A stretch of DNA of 39,803 nt from Gammaproteobacteria bacterium (GTDB lineage Bacteria; Pseudomonadota; Gammaproteobacteria; Steroidobacterales; Woeseiaceae), in the NCBI GenBank assembly GCA_030429005.1, contig JAUIDP010000026.1, positions 1 through 39,803 on the forward strand, written 5' to 3'. Positions 9,346 through 17,768 of this stretch are shown piece by piece (position 1 is the stretch's first letter; every line of letters begins with the position of its first letter). The notes beneath the pieces were generated by a model. The model did no database searches. It was not told the origin of the DNA and saw only the letters and a program-made list of their open reading frames with translations. A program made the position numbers and the translations under genes.

Positions 9346-10689
9346 TCACACCAGGCCGAGCCGTTTCTCCAGGTAGTGGATGTCCGTTCCGCCCTGCTGG
9401 AACGCCGCGTGCTGGAAAATCTCCTGGTGTAGCGGCACGTTGGTCTTGATGCCGTCGATGACGATCTCGTCCAGCGCAATCTTCATGCGCGCGATCGCGG
9501 CGTTGCGGTCGCTGCCGTGTGTGATCAGCTTGCCGATCATCGAGTCGTAGTAGGGCGGGACCTTGTAGCCGCTGTAGACATGGCTGTCGACGCGTACGCC
9601 TGGGCCGCCGGGTGCATGCCACAACGTGATGAGGCCGGGGGACGGCATGAAGTTTTTCGGATCTTCGGCGTTGAGCCGGCATTCGATCGCGTGACCCTGG
9701 ATCCTGACGTCGTCCTGCGTAATGCTGAGTTTTTCGCCTGCGGCAATGCGCAGCTGCTCGCGCACGATGTCGATGCCGGTAATCATCTCGGTCACCGGAT
9801 GCTCCACCTGCAGGCGCGTGTTCATCTCGATAAAGTAGAACTCGCCCTTCTCATACAGGAACTCGAACGTGCCGGCGCTGCGATAGCCCATTTCCTGGCA
9901 GGCGCGCACGCAGCGCTCACCGATATGGTTGCGTTGCTCTTCGCTCAGGCCGGGCGCGGGGGCTTCTTCGATGACTTTCTGGTGCCGCCGCTGCATCGAA
10001 CAATCGCGCTCACCGAGGTGTACGGCATTGCCGTGACTGTCGGCCAGTAACTGAAACTCGACGTGCCGTGGCGTTTCCAGGAATTTCTCCATGTACACGA
10101 CGTCGTTGTTGAAAGCGGCGCGCGCCTCGGCCTTCGTGACGGTAATGGCTGCGATCAGCGAGGCCTCCGCGTGCACGACGCGCATGCCACGGCCACCGCC
10201 GCCACCGGATGCCTTGATGATGATCGGGTAGCCGATATCCCGAGCGATGCGAATGTTCTCGTCAGGGTCGTCTTCCAACGGCCCGTCCGAACCCGGCACG
10301 CAGGGAACGCCGGCCGACTTCATCGCCCTGATCGCCGAAACCTTGTCGCCCATCAGGCGGATGGCACTGGCGGGCGGGCCGATGAAAACAAAACCGCTCG
10401 TCTCGACGCGCTCGGCGAAGTCGGCATTCTCCGAGAGGAAACCGTAGCCCGGGTGAATGCCCACGGCGTCGGTTACCTCGGCCGCCGCGATGATCGACGG
10501 CATGTCGAGATAGCTCTCGGTCGATGGTGGTGGACCGATGCATACGGTTTCATCCGCGAGCAATACGTGTTTGAGGTTGTTGTCCGCGGTCGAATGCACC
10601 GCGACGGTCTTGATGCCCATCTCACGGCAGGCGCGCTGGATGCGCAGCGCGATCTCGCCGCGGTTGGCTATGACGACTTTATCGAGCAT
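9346..10689 (-). CDS. accC: acetyl-CoA carboxylase, biotin carboxylase subunit
   Basis: AccC carboxylates the biotin on AccB with bicarbonate and ATP, the first half-reaction of fatty-acid synthesis. The product starts [17 protein letters not shown]. It contains the Gly-rich ATP-binding loop [11 protein letters not shown] near residue 160, [21 protein letters not shown] near 210-235 and the catalytic [14 protein letters not shown] near 287-300. The 447-residue length is exactly typical. The longer open frame upstream overlaps accB and is not credible. The gap to accB is 14 bases, so it is a classic accBC operon. Confidence 0.98.
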   Translation of the reverse strand: MLDKVVIANRGEIALRIQRACREMGIKTVAVHSTADNNLKHVLLADETVCIGPPPSTESYLDMPSIIAAAEVTDAVGIHPGYGFLSENADFAERVETSGFVFIGPPASAIRLMGDKVSAIRAMKSAGVPCVPGSDGPLEDDPDENIRIARDIGYPIIIKASGGGGGRGMRVVHAEASLIAAITVTKAEARAAFNNDVVYMEKFLETPRHVEFQLLADSHGNAVHLGERDCSMQRRHQKVIEEAPAPGLSEEQRNHIGERCVRACQEMGYRSAGTFEFLYEKGEFYFIEMNTRLQVEHPVTEMITGIDIVREQLRIAAGEKLSITQDDVRIQGHAIECRLNAEDPKNFMPSPGLITLWHAPGGPGVRVDSHVYSGYKVPPYYDSMIGKLITHGSDRNAAIARMKIALDEIVIDGIKTNVPLHQEIFQHAAFQQGGTDIHYLEKRLGLV

Positions 10690-10703
10690 GCGTGGCTGCC
10701 CGC

Positions 10704-11177
10704 TTAGCCGGTGTTGCGCTGGTCGATAACGAACAGCGTCTGTCCGTACTCGACCGGTTCGCCGTTCTGGATGCGAATGGACTTGATGACGCCGGCGACG
10801 TCGGCCTCGATCTGGTTCATCATCTTCATCGCCTCGATGATGCACAGCGTGTCGCCTTCGTTGACCTTGTCGCCAACCTGCACGTACGGGGCGGCACCCG
10901 GTGATGACGATGCGTAGAAAGTGCCGACCATTGGCGCCGTCACCTGGAAGCCGGTTTCTTCCGGCTCGGCCGGGGCTGCTGCCTCTGCCGCAGCGACCGG
11001 AGCCGGAGCGGCGGCCGCAGGCGCGGGTGCGGCGATCGGCGCCGCGGTGACGACCGGCGGTGCGCTTTGCGAGTAGCGGCTGATGCGAACCGACTCCTCG
11101 CCCTCGGTGATCTCGATCTCGGCAATGCCTGACTCGTCGAGCAGTTCAATAAGTTTCTTAACTTTTCTGATGTCCAT
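10704..11177 (-). CDS. accB: acetyl-CoA carboxylase biotin carboxyl carrier protein
   Basis: AccB carries biotin between the carboxylase and transferase subunits of acetyl-CoA carboxylase. The 157-residue protein begins [18 protein letters not shown], has an Ala/Pro-rich flexible linker at residues 39-72, and ends in a biotinyl domain. In that domain EAMKMMNQ places the biotinylated lysine at Lys118. The start ATG overlaps the aroQ stop by one base (TAATG), and accC follows after 14 bases. The whole aroQ-accB-accC arrangement matches that of Pseudomonas-like genomes. Confidence 0.97.
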   Translation of the reverse strand: MDIRKVKKLIELLDESGIAEIEITEGEESVRISRYSQSAPPVVTAAPIAAPAPAAAAPAPVAAAEAAAPAEPEETGFQVTAPMVGTFYASSSPGAAPYVQVGDKVNEGDTLCIIEAMKMMNQIEADVAGVIKSIRIQNGEPVEYGQTLFVIDQRNTG

Positions 11178-11629
11178 TATTCGTCCTCGGCATCTGTCAG
11201 CTGCACGTGCGCCGCCTGGATTGCCAATTCGTATCCGTAAGCCCCAAAACCAAACAAGCAAGCCCTGGCGATATCGCTGAAGTAACTCTTGTGCCGAAAA
11301 TCCTCCCTGGCAAAGGTGTTACTGAGGTGCAGCTCGATGAACGGAATGTCCACCGCGAGCAGTGCATCGCGAAGGGCCACGCTCGTATGCGTGAAGGCGC
11401 CGGGATTGATGATGATAAAGGCGATGCCGTCTTGCGCCGCCTTTTGCACCCGGCCAACCAGTTTGTGCTCGGCGTTGCTCTGGTAGCAGGTCAGCGTATG
11501 TCCGAGTTCTTCCGCCACGTCGATACAGTTGGCCTCGATGTCCTCGAGGCGGGTCGCACCGTACACCTCCGGCTCACGCGAGCCGAGCAGGTTCAGATTC
11601 GGTCCATTGAGAAGCAACAGATCAGACAT
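11177..11629 (-). CDS. aroQ: type II 3-dehydroquinate dehydratase
   Basis: AroQ dehydrates 3-dehydroquinate to 3-dehydroshikimate in the shikimate pathway. The 150-residue size and dodecamer-type signatures are clear. [20 protein letters not shown] holds the catalytic Tyr23. [16 protein letters not shown] follows near residue 75, and [11 protein letters not shown] near 98-108. It is the first gene of the aroQ-accB-accC-prmA block, and a candidate promoter lies between its start and the transposase element. It overlaps accB by one base. Confidence 0.97.
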   Translation of the reverse strand: MSDLLLLNGPNLNLLGSREPEVYGATRLEDIEANCIDVAEELGHTLTCYQSNAEHKLVGRVQKAAQDGIAFIIINPGAFTHTSVALRDALLAVDIPFIELHLSNTFAREDFRHKSYFSDIARACLFGFGAYGYELAIQAAHVQLTDAEDE

Positions 11630-11668
11630 TTGCCAGGAAAAGCAACCAGATTGCCGAAGTTGGCGGCA

Positions 11669-11699
11669 ATTCTAACCATTTTCCCGAACTTTTGTGCAA
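11669..11699 (-). promoter_or_regulatory. candidate promoter of the aroQ-accBC operon
   Basis: On the minus strand a TAGAAT box (11669-11674) is preceded by TTGCAC (11694-11699) at 19 bases, slightly wider than ideal. The first two bases of the -35 lie in the A/T run that is also the outer end of the transposase element. The element therefore borders, and may even supply part of, this promoter. Confidence is modest because of the spacing. Confidence 0.35.
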
Positions 11700-11732
11700 A
11701 AAAACCGTGACAGTTACTACTTACACCTTTTT
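11698..11732 (+). repeat. left 35-bp inverted arm of the RAYT element
   Basis: Seven A residues, a 23-base core starting CCGTGACAGTTACTAC, and five T residues make up this arm. It is the exact reverse complement of 12517-12551. The core includes a near-palindrome AACCGTGACAGTT with one mismatched pair. On the opposite strand the core contains GTAG, resembling the guide tetranucleotide of REP elements; this last point is suggestive only. Confidence 0.9.
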
Positions 11733-11865
11733 TCTGCGGGCTTTGTGGCGGTGACGAGCGCGTAGCCTTGCCTGTTTTTGGATTACCGTAACGAAAACGC
11801 AACTGTTTGCTTGCGCCCGCCGGTGGAAAGATGGCAGGTCTCAAGTGGTCGAACAGGAAATCGCT

Positions 11866-12528
11866 ATGGGCCGAATGCCGAGAATTGTGGTGCCTGGCTA
11901 CCCGCATCACCTGACGCAACGCGGCGCACGCAAGCAGACGACTTTCTTTAGTGAAAGTGACTACAAGATGTACATAAGATTGCTCTCGAAAGCGATACGC
12001 AAGTTCGAGGTGGAGGTGCTGGCTTACTGTCTTATGCCAAACCATGTTCATCAGGTGGTTGTACCCCGCAAGAGCACCGGACTGGCGGACCTGGTAAGGC
12101 ATGTGCACAAGACCTACGCTATTGCGGTCAACGCGCGCGAGGGGTGGCAAGGACATCTTTGGCAAGAGAGATTCCGCTCATGCGTACTCGACGAGCCGCA
12201 TTTACTGGCCGCCGTCCGATACGTCGAGCTAAACCCGGTGCGCGCCAGGCTCTGTCAACATCCGGGCGAGTGGGCGTGGTCGAGTTATCGTGCCCATGTC
12301 AATGCGACTGACGATGGGGTGGTTTCCGTTGCGCCTATGCTCGACAGGGTGAGTGACTGGCGGCGTTTCGTCCGAAGCGAAAGTCAGGATGAGAAAAGCT
12401 TCTCGAAACTTCGTGAACGGTCGCGAACCGGGCATCCGGTCGGCGACGCCAGATTCATCAACAATTTGGAGAAATTGACTGGCCGCAACCTCATGTCGCC
12501 AAAGTTGGGTCGGCCGAAAAAGGTGTAA
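11866..12528 (+). CDS. REP-associated tyrosine transposase (Y1 family)
   Basis: The 220-residue protein has the TnpA_REP layout. An N-terminal MPRIVVPGYPHHLTQRG comes first, then the HUH metal-binding motif in MPNHVH (His60 and His62), then a helix with a candidate catalytic tyrosine in HKTYAIAVN (Tyr84). HLWQERFRS and VRYVELNPVRARL follow. Such enzymes cut and join single-stranded DNA at REP-type hairpins. I chose ATG 11866 because AGGAAA sits five bases upstream; GTG 11845 and ATG 11875 are alternatives. The gene looks intact, with no frameshift. It lies opposite to its minus-strand neighbours, as expected for an inserted element. Confidence 0.9.
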   Translation: MGRMPRIVVPGYPHHLTQRGARKQTTFFSESDYKMYIRLLSKAIRKFEVEVLAYCLMPNHVHQVVVPRKSTGLADLVRHVHKTYAIAVNAREGWQGHLWQERFRSCVLDEPHLLAAVRYVELNPVRARLCQHPGEWAWSSYRAHVNATDDGVVSVAPMLDRVSDWRRFVRSESQDEKSFSKLRERSRTGHPVGDARFINNLEKLTGRNLMSPKLGRPKKV

Positions 12529-12551
12529 GTAGTAACTGTCACGGTTTTTTT
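12517..12551 (-). repeat. right 35-bp inverted arm of the RAYT element
   Basis: This is the exact reverse complement of 11698-11732. It contains the transposase stop codon TAA (12526-12528), and its terminal T run overlaps the TAA stop of the minus-strand tlpA-like gene at 12552-12550. Transcripts from either side end in a U run here, so the arm may also help termination. Confidence 0.9.
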
Positions 12552-13161
12552 AGAGCAGGTTGAGTTGGGCTTTTGCTTCGGCGATGTCGATCGTGCCGGT
12601 GTCGAGCTGGTTCATGACGGCGACGATGTTGTCGAGGTGTTGTTGGTGGATCTCGCCCATGTGTGCGCCGACGAGGCGGCCGTCTTTGGTGACCACCATT
12701 GTGAACGGCAGGCCGACGAAGCTGATGCCGGACGACTCGGCGACCGCCATCGCGTCCTGTTCACCGACCAGGATGGGGTAGTTGAATTCTGCGGCCTCTG
12801 CGTAGGCGATCACGGGCTCGAGAAATTCAACGGCTATGCCGATGACCTGGAAACCGTCGGCGTCGTGTGTCTCCTGGAACGCTTTCAGCAGCGGGATTTC
12901 CCGCCGGCACGGCGCACACCAGGTAGCCCAGAAGTTGACGATGCGGTGCTTGCCCTGCCACTCGGCGAAACTGTGTACCTCGCCGTCCAGCCCCCCGAGT
13001 TCGAACTCCACCTGGATGGGGCCGGCAGGCTTGACCGTTGCGACGACCGAATCGGCCGGCGACGGCGAGGGAACGGGTGTGTCCGGTTGCCTGTCCAGGT
13101 AGAAAAGGTAGCCTGCGACTGCGCAAGCGATCGCAACTGCGATTACAAGAATATTTTTCAC
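12550..13161 (-). CDS. TlpA-like thiol:disulfide oxidoreductase (thioredoxin fold, membrane-anchored)
   Basis: An N-terminal hydrophobic segment (residues 3-21) acts as signal anchor and is followed by a Pro/Ser linker. A TlpA/ResA-type thioredoxin domain then carries the redox motif WCAPC (Cys82, Cys85). The cis-proline region is GLPFTMVV, near residue 151. It should reduce disulfides on envelope proteins, probably fed electrons by the DsbD encoded 36 bases upstream. The start is GTG at 13161-13159, with a CAGG-type ribosome site. The gene ends with its stop inside the right end of the RAYT element but appears complete. The exact substrate is unknown. Confidence 0.88.
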   Translation of the reverse strand: MKNILVIAVAIACAVAGYLFYLDRQPDTPVPSPSPADSVVATVKPAGPIQVEFELGGLDGEVHSFAEWQGKHRIVNFWATWCAPCRREIPLLKAFQETHDADGFQVIGIAVEFLEPVIAYAEAAEFNYPILVGEQDAMAVAESSGISFVGLPFTMVVTKDGRLVGAHMGEIHQQHLDNIVAVMNQLDTGTIDIAEAKAQLNLL

Positions 13162-13197
13162 GCTAAACCTGCCGGTTCTAACTGTTTTTATCGGGCT

Positions 13198-15438
13198 CTA
13201 GATGACGTCCGCGAAAGCCTTGTTGACGTGTTCCTCAAAAGCCTTCGCTTTCATGTAGCCAACGACCTCGAAGCCGTGGCGCTGCTGGCCGTCCGTGCCA
13301 AAGAAAATAATTGTTGGTGGTCCAAAGACCCCGAAACGCTGCAGAAGTTCCTTGTCCTCGGCGTCGTTGGCCGTGACGTCCGCCTGCAGCAGTACCGTAT
13401 TCGACAACGCGTCCTGCACACCGGCATCAGTAAACGTGTATTCCTCCATCTCGATGCAGGAAACGCACCAGTCCGCGTAGAAGTCCAGCATCGCCGACTT
13501 GCCCGCCGCTGAAGCCGCCGCCAGCTCGCGGTCGAGATCGGCAACTGTCTTGATACGAGTGAATTCGACGTGATTGTCTTCGGCGATGGCGGCGCTGCCA
13601 CCCGATGCGAGACTGATGCCGGCCAGCGGTTTCAGCGGGTTGGTGCCGCCACTCAATGCGCCGAGCATCAGCAACAGGCCGTAGACGATCGCCAGGAAAC
13701 CAAAGCCCTTGCCGAGTTTCTGCGCCGTCGACGACTCGCTGCCAAGCGTCGTGAGTCCGCCCATGAATACGCCGGTCATGAATACCAGTACCGCCCACAG
13801 CGCCATCGATACGCTGCCCGGAAGTACGGTGCGCAACATCCACAGCGCCAGGCCCAGCAGCATGAAGCCGAATGCCGTTTTGACGGCAACCATCCAGTTG
13901 CCGGCCTTCGGCAGCAGGTGCCCCTGCGCCGCGCCGACAATTAATAGCGGCGCGCCCATGCCAAGGCTCATGGCAAACAGTGCCAGGCCGCCACGCAGCA
14001 TGTCGCCGGCCTGCGCCATGACGATCAGTGCAGCAATCAGGGCTGGTGCCACGCAGGCGGTCACAATCAGGGCCGATAGTGCGCCCATGATGAATGCGCC
14101 AACCGTCGTACCGCTTTTCTGGTTGCCGCTGATACCGGCAAGCTTGCTTTGAATGCTGCTCGGCATCTGCAGGTCGTAGCCGCCAAACATGGCGAGCGCC
14201 AGCAGCACGAAAAAACCGGCAAAAATCATCAGCACCCACGGCTGGTTGAACATCGCCTGGAGTTGCGCGCCGGCAGCCGCCGCTGCGATACCGGCGCCGG
14301 TGTACACCAGCGCCATGCCCAGGACGTAGCTGAGCGCGAGCCCGAAGCCGCGTGCGGGGCTGGTGTTTTCGCCTTCGCCGGCAATGATTGACGTCAGGAT
14401 CGGGATCATCGGCAGGACGCAGGGCGTGAACGCCAGCAACAGGCCGAGCCCGAAGAAGGTGGCGACGACTTTCCACAGGTTGCCATCGATGATCAGCTGG
14501 GCAAGCCGGTTCTGCTCCGAGACCATCTGGCCGTCGGCCGGCCGCAGGCTTGCGAGGTCATCGATTCGTTCGGCCTCGGGCAGCTCGGCGCTGAGCACCA
14601 CCGTCTGCGGCATATAACAGAGACCCTCATCCGCACAGCCCTGGTACTCGAGTTCGATCTCGAGCGTCATCGCGTCGGCCGTCGCGCGCTGGATCGTAGC
14701 GCGGCTCACCATCTCGTCGTAATAGACGACCTGCTCGCCGAAAAACTCGTCGGTATGCAGCTTGCCCTCCGGCATCTCGACCTGGCCGACGCGAGCGTCT
14801 TCGCTCAAGGACGTGACCCTGGTCTTGTCCCGGTAGACGTAATAGCCGGGCAGGATACGGATGCCGACTTCGACCGTGTTGCCGTCAACGACAAACAGGT
14901 CGGGGAAAAACACCTCGTCAGGCGGCGGGAAATCGCCCATTGCGAGGTCGCCAATACCCTGGGCTGCTGTGGTGCCGCCCAGCGTGCCAAGGTCCGCGGC
15001 CGGCTGTTTGAGGGCGACCGTCTCCGTCCACTCCTGCGGCGGGTAGCAAAGCCCGCCGTCCCAGCAGCCACGGCTCTTGATGACGAGGTCTACCGTTGCC
15101 GGTCGCTCGCCGTCGACCCGGTAGGGGATGCGGACGTAGAAATTCTCACGAAAAACCTGCTGTTTGCCGAACCACTCGTCTTCGTGCGCCTCGCCGGCCG
15201 GCAGCCGCGCCTTGCCGAGCTCGACGCCTTCCGTCGTCGTTTCGAAGGCGAGTTCCTTGCGGTACAGGTAGTACTCATCCTCTATGGCCCAGTCGACCTC
15301 CAGCGCATCGCCGGTATCGAATACGACATAACGATAGGCGTCCTCAGGGCGCAGTGGTTCCTCGTCCTGGGCGTACGCAGCGGGTGCCGCCAACAGCAGC
15401 AACAGCAGGAAACGGGTCAATGTGACGATTTTGAGCAT
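13198..15438 (-). CDS. dsbD: thiol:disulfide interchange protein DsbD with duplicated N-terminal domain
   Basis: DsbD passes electrons from cytoplasmic thioredoxin to periplasmic partners. A signal peptide (residues 1-23) is followed by two tandem DsbD-alpha-like modules, each with a C-x5-C pair (Cys125/Cys131 and Cys268/Cys274). Next comes the membrane domain with FTPCVLP (Cys340) and TACVAP (Cys462), then a C-terminal thioredoxin domain with DWCVSC (Cys658/Cys661). At about 746 residues it exceeds the Escherichia coli protein (about 565) mainly because of the extra N-terminal module. Starts at 15453 and 15477 are also possible, and none has a clear ribosome site. It is divergent from groES and upstream of tlpA. 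Confidence 0.92.
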   Translation of the reverse strand: MLKIVTLTRFLLLLLLAAPAAYAQDEEPLRPEDAYRYVVFDTGDALEVDWAIEDEYYLYRKELAFETTTEGVELGKARLPAGEAHEDEWFGKQQVFRENFYVRIPYRVDGERPATVDLVIKSRGCWDGGLCYPPQEWTETVALKQPAADLGTLGGTTAAQGIGDLAMGDFPPPDEVFFPDLFVVDGNTVEVGIRILPGYYVYRDKTRVTSLSEDARVGQVEMPEGKLHTDEFFGEQVVYYDEMVSRATIQRATADAMTLEIELEYQGCADEGLCYMPQTVVLSAELPEAERIDDLASLRPADGQMVSEQNRLAQLIIDGNLWKVVATFFGLGLLLAFTPCVLPMIPILTSIIAGEGENTSPARGFGLALSYVLGMALVYTGAGIAAAAAGAQLQAMFNQPWVLMIFAGFFVLLALAMFGGYDLQMPSSIQSKLAGISGNQKSGTTVGAFIMGALSALIVTACVAPALIAALIVMAQAGDMLRGGLALFAMSLGMGAPLLIVGAAQGHLLPKAGNWMVAVKTAFGFMLLGLALWMLRTVLPGSVSMALWAVLVFMTGVFMGGLTTLGSESSTAQKLGKGFGFLAIVYGLLLMLGALSGGTNPLKPLAGISLASGGSAAIAEDNHVEFTRIKTVADLDRELAAASAAGKSAMLDFYADWCVSCIEMEEYTFTDAGVQDALSNTVLLQADVTANDAEDKELLQRFGVFGPPTIIFFGTDGQQRHGFEVVGYMKAKAFEEHVNKAFADVI

Positions 15439-15520
15439 AGGTCGGCGGAGCATACTGGCGCCAGGGCGCCTTGTCATCGATCCAGGTCGGATTTTTGGCA
15501 GCTTTCGAGCCGCCGGGTCC

Positions 15521-15548
15521 TTGAAATTTGCAGGGCTATGCCTATTAT
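15521..15548 (+). promoter_or_regulatory. sigma-70 promoter of groESL
   Basis: TTGAAA (15521-15526) and TATTAT (15543-15548) are separated by 16 bases, a good housekeeping promoter. The CIRCE operator starts at the last base of the -10, so bound HrcA would block initiation directly. No obvious heat-shock sigma-32 promoter was noted. Confidence 0.7.
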
Positions 15549-15574
15549 TAGCACTCCCTGCGGCCGAGTGCTAA
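15548..15574 (+). promoter_or_regulatory. CIRCE operator (HrcA binding site)
   Basis: TTAGCACTC, nine bases, GAGTGCTAA forms the full CIRCE inverted repeat without a mismatch. CIRCE is bound by the heat-shock repressor HrcA, which needs GroEL for activity, giving feedback on groESL. It lies 64 bases before the groES start and overlaps the promoter. The hrcA gene is not in the window, but its presence elsewhere is predicted. Confidence 0.97.
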
Positions 15575-15638
15575 CAACCCGGTTCGCAAAGTCGCTGAAA
15601 AGCGGTTAAAAATCAAAATGTTATAGGAGATTGAAACC

Positions 15639-15929
15639 ATGAAGATTCGTCCACTTCATGATCGGGTCATCGTCAAGCGCATGGAAGAAGAGCGCACATC
15701 ACCGGGTGGAATCGTCATTCCCGATGCTGCGACGGAAAAGCCGATCAAAGGTGAGGTGATCGCTGCCGGCAACGGCAAGATCTCGGAAAACGGTGATGTT
15801 CGCGCGCTGGACGTCAAGGTGGGTGACACGGTCCTGTTCGGCAAGTACGCCGGCACCGAAGTCAAAGTCGATGGTGATGAACTGCTCGTGATGAAGGAAG
15901 ACGACATCATGGCAGTCATCGAAGACTAA
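15639..15929 (+). CDS. groES: co-chaperonin GroES
   Basis: GroES is the heptameric lid of the GroEL chaperonin. The 96-residue product starts [18 protein letters not shown]. It has the mobile-loop region [19 protein letters not shown] at residues 17-35 and ends [17 protein letters not shown], all canonical. An AGGAGA ribosome site lies at 15625-15630. It is the first gene of a CIRCE-regulated operon, with groEL 22 bases downstream. Confidence 0.99.
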   Translation: MKIRPLHDRVIVKRMEEERTSPGGIVIPDAATEKPIKGEVIAAGNGKISENGDVRALDVKVGDTVLFGKYAGTEVKVDGDELLVMKEDDIMAVIED

Positions 15930-15936
15930 AGTTTAA

Positions 15937-17595
<1,659 letters not shown>

Positions 17596-17618
17596 GTCGC
17601 TTTCCACCTGGAAAAGAC

Positions 17619-17649
17619 AAAAGCCCGGCCTCGTGCCGGGCTTTTTTTT
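17619..17649 (+). terminator. Rho-independent terminator of groESL
   Basis: AAGCCCGGC (17621-17629) pairs with GCCGGGCTT (17635-17643) around a five-base loop, followed by a run of T to 17649. It lies 25 bases after the groEL stop and separates groESL from the receptor gene. Confidence 0.95.
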
Positions 17650-17768
17650 GTCCTGAAGGGCAGCGGGGAGGCCATATAAGTATTTGGTCGAAACGCCACC
17701 GTTCTAAATAAGTCGGACTATACTCAGAGAGGAAACAACATTCTGGTTTAGGCTTTCGGGGGGAAGAT

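Larger units (their letters stand above)
11698..12551 (+). mobile_element. RAYT/Y1-type single-gene transposable element with 35-bp inverted ends
   Basis: One transposase gene is enclosed by two perfectly inverted 35-base arms at 11698-11732 and 12517-12551. The transposase stop codon lies within the right arm. The left arm abuts the aroQ promoter region, and the right arm reaches the stop codon of the tlpA-like gene. IS200/IS605-type and RAYT elements usually lack long terminal inverted repeats, so this structure is notable. The total length is 854 bases. I see no direct target-site duplication beyond the A/T runs. Confidence 0.75.

Noticed and set aside
11698-12551. Inverted arms as a CRISPR or phage attachment pair
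   Set aside because: There are only two copies, in inverted orientation, enclosing a transposase. There are no spacers or integrase.
17684-17724. Promoter for the TonB-dependent receptor
   Set aside because: TATACT at 17719 is good but no -35 is correctly placed, and TTGGTC pairs with TAAATA only at 15 bases. It is not strong enough to list.
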